Notes under the pieces: model-generated
Database searches by the model: none
What the model saw: the letters and a program-made list of their open reading frames with translations, nothing else
Told to the model about the DNA's origin: nothing
Position numbers and translations under genes: made by a program
Assembly: GCA_034180005.1 (NCBI GenBank)
Contig: JAXFPC010000059.1
Location: 1-20,786, forward strand
DNA length: 20,786 nt
Reading direction: 5' to 3'
Source of the DNA: JAXFPC01 sp034180005
GTDB taxonomy: Bacteria > Bacillota > Negativicutes > Acidaminococcales > Acidaminococcaceae
Part shown: one piece after another, positions 13,989-20,786 of the stretch
Layout of the letters: each line of letters starts with the position of its first letter
How positions within the stretch are numbered: the stretch's first letter is position 1

Positions 13989-14366
13989 ATGGCCAGATTG
14001 AGAGTGGAAAAGGTTCAGGAAGCCATTCAGCATGAAATAAGCAATATGCTGCTGCATGATGTGAAGGATCCGAGAATTCAGTTTGTCAGCGTTACCGGCG
14101 TCGAACTGACTGATGATATGAGTTATGCAACTGTATATATAAGCATGTACGGACCGGAAGATAAACATGAAGAAACTTGGCAGGCGCTCAATAAAGCTTT
14201 GGGATTTATGCGTTCGGAGATAGCCAAGCGCATACGACTTCGTTTTACGCCGACGTTGATACTCAAAAAAGATTCTTCTATGGAGTACAGCGCGCATATT
14301 CAATCATTGTTGGATGAAATTAAGAGCAAAGAGAAAGCAGTACGCGAGGATCAACAAGATGAGTAA
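13989..14366 (+). CDS. rbfA: 30S ribosome-binding factor RbfA
   Basis: The 125-residue KH-like protein is needed for late 30S maturation and 16S 5'-end processing, especially in the cold. Family features are the start RVEKVQEAIQHEISNML, then DPRIQFVSVTGVELTDDMS and the end RLRFTPTLILKKDSSME. ATG at 13989 follows AGAGGTG (13978-13984) at 4 nt. It directly follows infB and overlaps nrnA by 8 nt. The order infB-rbfA-nrnA-truB-ribF is typical of Bacillota. Confidence 0.96.
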   Translation: MARLRVEKVQEAIQHEISNMLLHDVKDPRIQFVSVTGVELTDDMSYATVYISMYGPEDKHEETWQALNKALGFMRSEIAKRIRLRFTPTLILKKDSSMEYSAHIQSLLDEIKSKEKAVREDQQDE

Positions 14367-15312
14367 GATGATCGACCTTCGTGAGGTCGGTGACAGACTT
14401 GGTGAGGCTGATGATCTTGTGTTGTGTTGCCATGTGGGTCCGGACGGGGATACATTGGGTTCTGCTTTAGGATTATCACATTTTTTAAAGCAGCAGGGCA
14501 AACAGATTATTTTGTTCGTGGATGATGAGATAAACAGCTATTATAGTTTTCTTCCGGGAATTGAAGCTGTAAAACGTCCGCAGATAGGTTCAGAAAAAAT
14601 AAATACAGACATTCTTTTGGTTTTGGATGCCAGCTCGATTGACAGAATCGGCAATGTGATGCAATGTGTTAACGCGAAAGCTTTTATGAACATTGATCAT
14701 CATATATCCAATACCCGGTTTGCCGAGTATCTTTATCTTGACACGGAAGCTGCAGCTACGGGAGAGATTATGTGTGATCTTTTTGATGTCATGGATTGGG
14801 ACATGGATGTAGAAACGGCGACATGTTTCTACACGGCCATCAGTACGGATTGCGGCTCGTTCCGATATGCAAATACAACCGGCAAGACTATGCGAAGGGC
14901 AGCTGCTCTTTTGGAGAAAGGTGTCAAGCAGGATGAAATTGCTGATTTTCTTGAAGTTACTTCCAGGGAAAGTATGTGTCTTTTGAGCGACGTTTTGCCT
15001 TCTTTAACTTTTGCTTTCGATAATCGTGTAGCCTACATGTCCATAACTGAAAAGCAGTACGATAAAAATATTTTCACGGACAGCTTTGTTTCCTACCCTC
15101 GTCGAATCGAAGGTGTCGAGGTGGCGATTATGTTTAAAGCGGTCGAAGCTGAGGTGATCAGGGTAAGCATGCGCTCCAAGGGCGCTGATGTATCTGAAAT
15201 AGCTTTGTCTTTTGGCGGTGGCGGACATGTTCGCGCCGCTGGCTGCACGATATACGCTCCTCTTGCGGAAGCAAGGAAGCAGCTTTTGGAAAGACTGGGT
15301 AAGATATTATAA
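14359..15312 (+). CDS. nrnA: Oligoribonuclease/pAp phosphatase NrnA (DHH/DHHA1 family)
   Basis: The 317-residue phosphoesterase of the DHH family shows motif I HVGPDGD (25-31), Asp90 in LVLDASSID, the DHH motif IDHHIS (112-117), Asp164 in STDCGSFRY, and the C-terminal DHHA1 substrate motif GGGGHVRAAGC (286-296). Homologous NrnA degrades very short RNAs and dephosphorylates 3'-phosphoadenosine 5'-phosphate using Mn. ATG at 14359 was chosen because GAGGA (14346-14350) lies 8 nt upstream and the resulting length fits the family. It overlaps the rbfA stop by 8 nt and shares one base with truB (TAATG), so both junctions look coupled. Confidence 0.93.
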   Translation: MSKMIDLREVGDRLGEADDLVLCCHVGPDGDTLGSALGLSHFLKQQGKQIILFVDDEINSYYSFLPGIEAVKRPQIGSEKINTDILLVLDASSIDRIGNVMQCVNAKAFMNIDHHISNTRFAEYLYLDTEAAATGEIMCDLFDVMDWDMDVETATCFYTAISTDCGSFRYANTTGKTMRRAAALLEKGVKQDEIADFLEVTSRESMCLLSDVLPSLTFAFDNRVAYMSITEKQYDKNIFTDSFVSYPRRIEGVEVAIMFKAVEAEVIRVSMRSKGADVSEIALSFGGGGHVRAAGCTIYAPLAEARKQLLERLGKIL

Positions 15313-16223
15313 TGGACGGTATTTTTAATGTTTTAAAACCGCCGGGCATGACTTCTTTTGATGTTGTGGCTGTGCTGCGCCGAGCGCTACAAACTAAAAA
15401 AATCGGACATGGCGGAACTCTTGACCCTGATGCGGCAGGAGTTCTTCCTGTTTTTGCAGGTTCTGCAACAAGATTACTGGAGTTTGCGGTAGAGGGAAGC
15501 AAAGAGTATATCGTTGAAATAACTTTGGGTGTCAGGACGGACACAGGTGACGACAGCGGCTTGGTTGTAGAAGAACTTCTTGTGCCTGAGCTTTCAGCTG
15601 ATAAAATAGAAGTCGTTTTAAAAAAATTTCTCGGCGAAAGAAAGCAATTGCCGCCAATGCATTCAGCAGTAAAAATCAACGGTACAAAACTTTATCAGCT
15701 AGCAAGACAAGGAATAGAAGTCGAACGGAAGCCGAGAGAAATTTTTATTCACAGTTTAAAATTGCTCCGCTATTCAGATAAAAAGTTGACTTTGGCAGTT
15801 GAATGTTCCAAAGGAACTTACATCAGAGTACTGGGAGAAGAAATTGCCGCAGAACTTGGCACTTGTGGAACCATGAGTTTTTTGCTGCGTACCAGAGTAG
15901 CCGGATTTTGCATAGAAGTTGCGCATACTTTGCAAGAGATAGCAGTCGATCCGGCTGCATGCATGCAGGATTCTTCAGCTGCTGTCGCTGAATTGCCGTC
16001 ACTGGTGCTGACCGAGAAACAGGCTTGCCGAATTACCAGCGGAGTTAAAACGACGGTGCAGGGAAGTGAAGACGGTCTGTGTGCTTTACTGTCGCCGGAA
16101 GGAAAGCTTCTTGGTATTGGTAAAGTATGCGGACAAATTGTCAAGGCTGAAAAAGTTCTGCACAAATATGAGTCTAAAAAAGATCTTACTGAAATACGCA
16201 GTGAGAATGCAACGGAGAAATGA
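15312..16223 (+). CDS. truB: tRNA pseudouridine(55) synthase TruB
   Basis: The 303-residue synthase makes pseudouridine at position 55 of the tRNA T-loop. Catalytic motif GHGGTLDPDAAGVLP (32-46) carries nucleophile Asp38, conserved Tyr65 is in SKEYIVE, and GVRTDTGDDSG (72-82), the PPMHSAVKINGTKLYQLAR segment and CSKGTYIRVL follow. A short C-terminal RNA-binding domain fits the Bacillota form. The ATG shares its A with the nrnA stop (TAATG). There is only a weak GGAAAG-like ribosome binding site, so translation probably depends on coupling to nrnA. It overlaps ribF by 4 nt if the first of the two ATG codons of ribF is used. Confidence 0.96.
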   Translation: MDGIFNVLKPPGMTSFDVVAVLRRALQTKKIGHGGTLDPDAAGVLPVFAGSATRLLEFAVEGSKEYIVEITLGVRTDTGDDSGLVVEELLVPELSADKIEVVLKKFLGERKQLPPMHSAVKINGTKLYQLARQGIEVERKPREIFIHSLKLLRYSDKKLTLAVECSKGTYIRVLGEEIAAELGTCGTMSFLLRTRVAGFCIEVAHTLQEIAVDPAACMQDSSAAVAELPSLVLTEKQACRITSGVKTTVQGSEDGLCALLSPEGKLLGIGKVCGQIVKAEKVLHKYESKKDLTEIRSENATEK

Positions 16224-17170
16224 TGAAGATAATTACGAGTCTTTCCGAAATACATAACAGCGGAACTTTGTGTTCTTTGGCTTTGGGAACATTCGACGGT
16301 TTGCATAAAGGGCATTTGGATGTTATAAATACTGCAAAAGTGCAGGCGCAAACAAATGACTTGCTCTTGGGTGTATTTACTTTCAGCAGTCATCCGTTAA
16401 GTCTGATCGATCCGAAGCATTTGCCGACATCGTTGCTGACTGCGGAACGCAAGCGTGAATGTTTGCAAGAGCTTGGCGTGGATATTATGTTGGATATTCC
16501 TTTTACCGACGCCTTGGCGAAACTTACTCCTGAGGAATTCATGGATAGTCTTTGTCTTATGGGAATAAGTTCGGTAACTGTAGGAGAAAATTTTTCTTAC
16601 GGTGTTGGAGGCAGAGGAAATATTTCAACTTTGGAAACCGCGGCGATAAAATATGGGTTTAAATTATTGGTGAGACCACTATGTTCTAGCGGCGGGAAAA
16701 TTATCAGCAGCACGGAGATCCGCAATGCCGTACTTGCAGGTGATGTCGTATCGGCTGCGGAAATGCTTGGCAGAAACTACGGTATAGAAGGCATTGTTGT
16801 CCATGGGGACAAAAGAGGACGTATCTTGGGATTTCCGACAGCAAATATAGATTTGGAAAATATTTTCGTTACAGTGCCGGCGGGCGGAGTTTATGCAGTG
16901 TATATTCAGATTGGAGATAATATTTATTTCGGTATGGCCAATATAGGTTCTAATCCGACTTTTGGAGATGTAAAAAAGCCGCGATTGGAGGTTAATATTT
17001 TTGATTATAACAAAGATATCTATGGAGAAAAGGTCGTTGTTTTTTTCGTCAGCAGGATAAGAGGCGAGCAAAAATTTGCCTCTTTTACGGATTTACAGAA
17101 CGCTTTAAGCAAAGATGAAAAAGCTTGCAGAGAAATTCTTGCGACAAGCGCGGCAAAAATTTCTTTATAA
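16220..17170 (+). CDS. ribF: Bifunctional riboflavin kinase/FAD synthetase RibF
   Basis: The 316-residue enzyme turns riboflavin into FMN and then FAD. The N-terminal nucleotidyltransferase domain (about 1-180) shows GTFDGLHKGHL (23-33), FSYGVGGRGN (125-134) and ISSTEIR (162-168). The C-terminal riboflavin kinase domain shows GFPTAN (204-209), GMANIGSNPTFG (238-249) and Glu257 in RLEVNIFD. Two ATG codons stand in tandem (16220 and 16223). GGAG (16214-16217) is only 2 nt from the first but 5 nt from the second, so true translation may begin at 16223. It is the last gene of the operon and is followed by a terminator. Confidence 0.96.
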   Translation: MMKIITSLSEIHNSGTLCSLALGTFDGLHKGHLDVINTAKVQAQTNDLLLGVFTFSSHPLSLIDPKHLPTSLLTAERKRECLQELGVDIMLDIPFTDALAKLTPEEFMDSLCLMGISSVTVGENFSYGVGGRGNISTLETAAIKYGFKLLVRPLCSSGGKIISSTEIRNAVLAGDVVSAAEMLGRNYGIEGIVVHGDKRGRILGFPTANIDLENIFVTVPAGGVYAVYIQIGDNIYFGMANIGSNPTFGDVKKPRLEVNIFDYNKDIYGEKVVVFFVSRIRGEQKFASFTDLQNALSKDEKACREILATSAAKISL

Positions 17171-17222
17171 AATTTAGGCAGCCGATTAACAAAGAATATA
17201 TTTTCAGTTTGCAATAAAAAAT

Positions 17223-17258
17223 TCGCTTCCGATTGTTTTACAGTCGGAGGCGATTTTT
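17223..17258 (+). terminator. Intrinsic terminator of the rimP-ribF operon
   Basis: TCGCTTCCGATTG (17223-17235) pairs with CAGTCGGAGGCGA (17241-17253), 13 bp with two G-U pairs and a TTTTA loop, followed by five T residues. It lies 52 nt past the ribF stop. The 126 nt between it and the uraA terminator hold nothing I can name. Confidence 0.88.
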
Positions 17259-17384
17259 GTTATAAACAGGATATTTTCAATGACAATAAATTCGTTAGAT
17301 GATTTTATCGAGACTTTTTGTTGATTGAGTAAGTGCGAAAGTTTATATCTGAAATGTTGTTAGTCGTCTAAAATACATACGCAA

Positions 17385-17411
17385 AGAGAGCAGCCAAAAA
17401 AGCTGCTCTCT
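17385..17411 (-). terminator. Probable terminator of uraA
   Basis: AGAGAGCAGC (17385-17394) pairs perfectly with GCTGCTCTCT (17402-17411) across a 7-nt loop. Read on the minus strand it starts 27 nt past the uraA stop and is followed by only a short T stretch (TTGCG), so strength is uncertain. A smaller hairpin TGCGC/GCGCA (17420-17433) lies between it and uraA. Confidence 0.65.
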
Positions 17412-17438
17412 AAATTTTCTGCGCATTCGCGCATTGTA

Positions 17439-18686
17439 TTATTCGTTCAGCAGGTCAAAGCTTTGGAAAATCTTGAAGAGAAGGCTCATTAAAATTGCAA
17501 CTAATGTCGCAAGAACCATTCCCTGTACGGCAAAAGCGCCGAAAGAAAGCTTCGCGCCGGAAAGACCTATAATCATAATTACAGAAGTCATAACCAGATT
17601 GGAAGATTTGCTGTAATCAACTTTACTTTCAACAAGGACTCGTATGCCTGAGGCTGCGATAACACCGAAGAGCAGTATACAAATACCGCCCATGACGGGA
17701 ACCGGAATACTGCTGATAGCGGCGGACAGTTTGCCGCAGAAGGAAAGGATAATCGCCATAACGGCAGCGCCGCCGATAACCCAAGTGCTGTAAACTTTTG
17801 TGATAGCCATAACGCCGATGTTTTCACCATAGGTAGTGTTGGGCGTAGCGCCGGCAAATCCTGAGATGACATTGGAAAGGCCGTCTGCAAAAAGTGAACG
17901 CGAAAGACCAGGATCTTTTACAAGATCGCGCTCCACGATGTTCCCCGTTACCACCAGGTGTCCGATGTGTTCAGCTAAAACGACAAGGGCGGCAGGAGCG
18001 ATGATGATGATAGCGTTCAGATCGAAAGTAGGTGAATAAAAGTGTGGAAGTTGCAGCCAAGGTGCTTCAGCAATGGCCGCAAAGTTTACCATACCCATGA
18101 AAGCGGCAAAGATATATCCGCAGACGACTCCGAACAGAATAGGGATGATACTCATAAAACCTTTAAAGGCTACGGAACCGATAATACCGACCGTTAAAGT
18201 AAACATGGAAACGGCTACGTTGGAGAAATTTATTTGCTCTCCTGTGAGTCCGGCCATGTTTGCAGCAACCGGAGCAAGCTCCAGTCCGATGACGGCAATG
18301 ATTGCTCCCATAGCGGCCGGAGGGAAGATGACATCAATCCATTTGGTTCCCACGAAGTGGATGATTATTGAAAATAGCATGAACAGCAAACCGAAGACGA
18401 TAAATCCGGATTGAGCTGCGCTGTAAGTAGATGTGGAAAGGATCAGAAGCACAGGCGAAATAAAGGCGAAACTGGAACCAAGGTAAGAAGGAATTTTACC
18501 TTTAGTTATAAAGATGTATAAAAGAGTTCCTACGCCGTTCATAAACAGACAGGTTGTGGGGTTGACTTTAAAAAGAAACGGTACGAGCACAGTTGCTCCA
18601 AACATGGCAAAAAGATGCTGCAAACTTAGGGGAATGTTGAGTATGAGCGGCGGACGTTCTTCGACTTGAATAACTTTGCGTTCCAA
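17439..18686 (-). CDS. uraA: Uracil permease UraA (NCS2 family)
   Basis: The 415-residue inner-membrane transporter has about 14 hydrophobic segments and should move uracil with protons. It is close to E. coli UraA: the N-terminal ERPPL motif, PLSLQHLFAMFGATVLVP, KIPSYLGSSFAFISPV, FPPAAMGAIIAVIGLELA and NTTYGENIGV. The residues matching the known uracil-binding Glu241, His245, Tyr288 and Glu290 are here Glu239, His243, Tyr286 and Glu288. The start is TTG either way. TTG at 18684-18686 is 9 nt after AGAGG (18696-18700) and aligns exactly with the E. coli start. A TTG two codons earlier (18690-18692) is only 3 nt from that site. Uracil rather than xanthine is preferred by motif similarity. Confidence 0.93.
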   Translation of the reverse strand: MERKVIQVEERPPLILNIPLSLQHLFAMFGATVLVPFLFKVNPTTCLFMNGVGTLLYIFITKGKIPSYLGSSFAFISPVLLILSTSTYSAAQSGFIVFGLLFMLFSIIIHFVGTKWIDVIFPPAAMGAIIAVIGLELAPVAANMAGLTGEQINFSNVAVSMFTLTVGIIGSVAFKGFMSIIPILFGVVCGYIFAAFMGMVNFAAIAEAPWLQLPHFYSPTFDLNAIIIIAPAALVVLAEHIGHLVVTGNIVERDLVKDPGLSRSLFADGLSNVISGFAGATPNTTYGENIGVMAITKVYSTWVIGGAAVMAIILSFCGKLSAAISSIPVPVMGGICILLFGVIAASGIRVLVESKVDYSKSSNLVMTSVIMIIGLSGAKLSFGAFAVQGMVLATLVAILMSLLFKIFQSFDLLNE

Positions 18687-18733
18687 AATCAATTACCTCT
18701 TTTCTCAATTGACTATAAATTTTGTCCTCTATA

Positions 18734-18762
18734 ATTTTAAATATTTTTAAAATTAAATGCAA
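18734..18762 (-). promoter_or_regulatory. uraA promoter (sigma-A type)
   Basis: On the minus strand, TTGCAT (18757-18762) and TAAAAT (18734-18739) are 17 nt apart. The leader to the start codon is only about 40 nt and contains no terminator/antiterminator pair, so a PyrR-type attenuator is not visible. Confidence 0.7.
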
Positions 18763-18783
18763 GTAAAAACAGAGCTCAGAGAC

Positions 18784-18822
18784 AAAATTAACCCCTATCG
18801 CAATTTTTGAGATAGGGGTTAA
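18784..18822 (-). terminator. Intrinsic terminator of fba
   Basis: On the minus strand TTAACCCCTATC pairs with GATAGGGGTTAA (12 bp) across an 11-nt loop, then TTTT follows. It begins just after the fba stop codon and separates fba from the uraA promoter. Confidence 0.85.
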
Positions 18823-18826
18823 ATAA

Positions 18827-19756
18827 CTACAATCTGTTAGACGAGTTGAGTACGTTTCTTATCTTGTGAGCCACCATATCCTGGATAGCCTTACGAGCCG
18901 GCTTCAGGTATTGACGCGGATCGAAATCGGCCGGATTCTCAACAAGGTGTTTGCGAATAGAGGCAGTCATAGCAAGACGTAAATCAGTATCAATGTTTAT
19001 TTTGCACACGCCGGATTTACCGGCTTTTAAAAGCATGTCCTCAGGAACTCCCTGCGCTCCTGCGAGTTTACCGCCGTATTTATTGCATTCTTCCACAAAA
19101 GAAGGTATAACGGTAGATGCTCCGTGAAGAACCAGCGGATAGTTGGGGAGCAGCGAAGAGATTTTTTCCAAACGGGCGAAGTCGAGTTCAGGATTACCTT
19201 TGAACTTGTAGGCACCGTGACTTGTGCCTATAGCAATCGCCAAAGAATCACAACCCGTTCTTTCAACGAATTCTACTGCCTGATCAGGATCGGTGTATGT
19301 AGCGTCTTTGCTGTTGACTTTAACGGCATCTTCGACACCTGCCAGACGACCTAGTTCAGCTTCTACGACAATGCCTCTTTCGTGCGCGTATTCAACAACG
19401 CGTCTTGTGATTTCTATGTTCTCTTCGAAGGGATGTTTACTGCCGTCGATCATAACGGAAGTAAAGCCGCCGTCGATGCATGATTTGCATATTTCAAAAT
19501 CTTCGCCGTGATCGAGATGCAGGCAAATTGGCAGACCGGATTCTTCAAGAGCAGCTTCGACAAGCTTCATGAGGTAAATATGGTTGGCATATTTGCGAGC
19601 ACCCGCGGATACCTGCAGAATCAGAGGAGATTTTTCCTGCTGCGCTGCAGCAACGATTCCCTGAATTATCTCCATATTGTTTACGTTGAAAGCTCCTATA
19701 GCGTAATGACCTTCATAAGCCTTTTTGAACATTTCCGTAGAAGTAACTAACGGCAT
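18827..19756 (-). CDS. fba: Class II fructose-1,6-bisphosphate aldolase
   Basis: The 309-residue zinc-dependent aldolase splits fructose 1,6-bisphosphate into dihydroxyacetone phosphate and glyceraldehyde 3-phosphate in glycolysis, and works in reverse in gluconeogenesis. Motifs: GAFNVNNMEI (21-30), LHLDHGED (79-86) with catalytic Asp82 and zinc ligand His83, VEAELG (131-136) with Glu134, IGTSHGAYK (177-185) with His180, LHGAS (210-214) with His211, and NIDTDLR (254-260). The length fits the short class IIB forms. ATG at 19756 is 7 nt after AGGAGG (19764-19769). A tagatose-bisphosphate aldolase of the same family cannot be fully excluded, but the genome context gives no tagatose genes. It has its own terminator downstream. 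Confidence 0.94.
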   Translation of the reverse strand: MPLVTSTEMFKKAYEGHYAIGAFNVNNMEIIQGIVAAAQQEKSPLILQVSAGARKYANHIYLMKLVEAALEESGLPICLHLDHGEDFEICKSCIDGGFTSVMIDGSKHPFEENIEITRRVVEYAHERGIVVEAELGRLAGVEDAVKVNSKDATYTDPDQAVEFVERTGCDSLAIAIGTSHGAYKFKGNPELDFARLEKISSLLPNYPLVLHGASTVIPSFVEECNKYGGKLAGAQGVPEDMLLKAGKSGVCKINIDTDLRLAMTASIRKHLVENPADFDPRQYLKPARKAIQDMVAHKIRNVLNSSNRL

Positions 19757-19841
19757 TGATATTCCTCCTTTGAAATTTCACGCGCTACTTAAAATTTACT
19801 CTGTGCTGAAAAGGTGACAAAGCAGATTTTAGTGTATGCTA

Positions 19842-19870
19842 ATTATAACATATTAATGTGTTTTTGAGTA
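19842..19870 (-). promoter_or_regulatory. Candidate fba promoter
   Basis: On the minus strand a perfect TATAAT (19842-19847) has an extended -10 (TGT before it), but the -35 position holds only TACTCA, a poor match. It overlaps the end of the upstream pseudouridine synthase gene. A second weaker pair (TTGTCA, 16 nt, TAAATT) lies further downstream in the gap. No clear terminator follows the upstream gene, so read-through into fba is also possible. Confidence 0.45.
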
Positions 19871-20530
19871 TAGCATATCTTCCATATCTTGGGGAATTTT
19901 TCTGGTGATTTCCAGGATGCGATCGCTGACAGGATGGTTAAAGATAAGTTTATATGCGTGGAGAGCATGCCGTGATTGCGGACCGCGATTGCCGTATAAA
20001 TTATCGCCCAGGAGGGGACAGCCTATGTGTGCCATATGTACTCTCAACTGATGTGTTCTTCCCGTACAGAGCACAAGTTTTACAAGCGTTTTTCCGTTAC
20101 AGTTGCCGGCAACTTCAAAGAGCGTCTTGGCATAATGTCCGTTGTCATAATCAACGCAACGCTCGATTATGCTGCCGGACTTTCTTGCTACAGGCGCTTC
20201 AATAACTCCGGAAGAAGCTGGAAGACCGGCCGTTATAACGGCGTAATATTCTTTGTGTATGTGTCTTTGGGAAAGCCAAAATTGAATGATTGGTTCCTTG
20301 GCAAAGATTACCAAGCCGGAAGTGTTGCGATCAAGACGTGAAACAGGGTGAATTCCGGCATTGATACCGCTTTCGTCATAATAGTTTTTGACAAGATCAT
20401 AAAGCGTGGCGCCACGTTCGGATACTGTGGGATGAGTGAGCATACCGGGAGGTTTATCTATGATTAAAAGAAAATCGTCCTCATATGCAATTAATGAAGA
20501 GGTGAGAGAAGCGTGTGCATTTGCGTTCAT
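19853..20530 (-). CDS. RluA-family RNA pseudouridine synthase
   Basis: The 225-residue pseudouridine synthase has the catalytic motif HPVSRLDRNTSGLVIFAK (61-78, nucleophile Asp67), the early segment IIDKPPGMLTHP, GRTHQLRVHMAHIGCPLLGD and a NLYGN motif, all typical of the RluA/RluD family. It has no N-terminal S4 RNA-binding domain, unlike RluD. The target (rRNA or tRNA uridine) cannot be told from sequence. The ATG at 20530 was chosen because it lies one base after the stop of the upstream gene (TGATATG), suggesting re-initiation. No good ribosome binding site is seen. A TTG at 20560 would add 10 residues and overlap the upstream gene by 29 nt, with a GGTGG directly against it. Confidence 0.88.
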   Translation of the reverse strand: MNANAHASLTSSLIAYEDDFLLIIDKPPGMLTHPTVSERGATLYDLVKNYYDESGINAGIHPVSRLDRNTSGLVIFAKEPIIQFWLSQRHIHKEYYAVITAGLPASSGVIEAPVARKSGSIIERCVDYDNGHYAKTLFEVAGNCNGKTLVKLVLCTGRTHQLRVHMAHIGCPLLGDNLYGNRGPQSRHALHAYKLIFNHPVSDRILEITRKIPQDMEDMLYSKTH

Positions 20531-20531
20531 A

Positions 20532-20723
20532 TCAATGGAGTTTTGGCGACGGTTCGTCAACCACCACTATTCTGTCCAATTCCGACTTCAGTTGGCTGCG
20601 AATATTGCCCAGGTATAAACGATAAAGTTCTTTTTGTTCAGCTTGCTCCTCTGCAGTAAGTCCTTCGTTTTTTTTCTTGCGTGCGAGAAAATTTATACGT
20701 TCAATCGTTGTTTTAATTTCCAT
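20532..20723 (-). CDS. UPF0291 (YnzC-like, DUF896) protein
   Basis: The 63-residue, charged, helical protein shows the family pattern INFLARKKKNEGLTAEEQAE followed by a YLGNIRSQLK segment. Members are common in Bacillota, form a short helical hairpin and have no firmly assigned biochemical role. ATG at 20723 follows AAGGAG (20735-20740) at 11 nt. Its stop TGA (20532-20534) is one base before the ATG of the pseudouridine synthase, so the two look co-transcribed and translationally coupled. No confident promoter is seen in the 63 nt left in the window, so transcription may start outside it. Confidence 0.88.
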   Translation of the reverse strand: MEIKTTIERINFLARKKKNEGLTAEEQAEQKELYRLYLGNIRSQLKSELDRIVVVDEPSPKLH

Positions 20724-20786
20724 GTTTATCAGTTCTCCTTTCCGATAAGTAGAGGGCAGATTATTTTTCTGTAATTTTTATTTCAG

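Noticed and set aside
13419..14303. 294-residue frame antisense to infB and rbfA
   Set aside because: It is opposite two well-supported genes and shows no motif or ribosome binding site of its own.
18687..18733. PyrR-type or other attenuator before uraA
   Set aside because: The leader after the predicted transcription start is about 40 nt and holds no terminator/antiterminator pair. The nearby hairpin at 18788-18822 lies upstream of the promoter and belongs to fba.

Overview
The window is a conserved housekeeping stretch of a chromosome from a low-to-moderate GC Bacillota-type bacterium. The pointers are the order lepA-hemW-hrcA-grpE-dnaK-dnaJ with a perfect CIRCE operator, the order rimP-nusA-ylxR(rnpM)-ylxQ-infB-rbfA-nrnA-truB-ribF, a UPF0291 (YnzC-like) gene, a DnaK lacking the N-terminal insert typical of Gram-negative DnaK, tRNA genes with encoded CCA ends, and strong purine-rich ribosome binding sites. 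A member of the Negativicutes (Acidaminococcaceae/Veillonellaceae relatives) is plausible, partly because the uracil permease looks so like the E. coli protein, but this is an inference from gene content and not a phylogeny.

Layout: (1) 7-423, five tandem tRNA genes (Asp, Phe, Gly, Cys, Leu), then a trailer with an unexplained hairpin and an intrinsic terminator. (2) 545-776, no supportable gene. (3) rpsT on the minus strand, divergent from lepA-hemW on the plus strand, each with its own sigma-A-like promoter. (4) 4339-9160, the heat-shock operon hrcA-grpE-dnaK-dnaJ, opened by a sigma-A promoter plus CIRCE and closed by a strong terminator. (5) 9182-17258, a nine-gene translation/RNA operon from rimP to ribF, with a 12-bp hairpin in its leader, many overlapping stop/start junctions and a terminator. 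(6) 17385-20723, minus-strand genes: UPF0291 and an RluA-family pseudouridine synthase, then class II fructose-bisphosphate aldolase (fba), then uracil permease (uraA).

The genes act together in expected ways. The tRNAs, S20, EF4, RimP, NusA, RnpM, the L7Ae-like YlxQ, IF2, RbfA, NrnA and TruB all serve ribosome assembly, translation start, transcription elongation or RNA turnover. HrcA represses its own chaperone operon. HemW, RibF, UraA and Fba serve cofactor, pyrimidine and sugar metabolism.

I found no mobile element, CRISPR array, toxin-antitoxin pair, phage gene or defence system, and no convincing new system. The items most worth a second look are: the Q/N-rich, RG-containing disordered linker of IF2; the rimP leader hairpin; decoy ATG codons placed beside the non-ATG starts of grpE and nusA; and the hairpin behind the tRNA cluster. 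Four main genes use TTG starts (rpsT, dnaJ, nusA, uraA) and grpE uses GTG.
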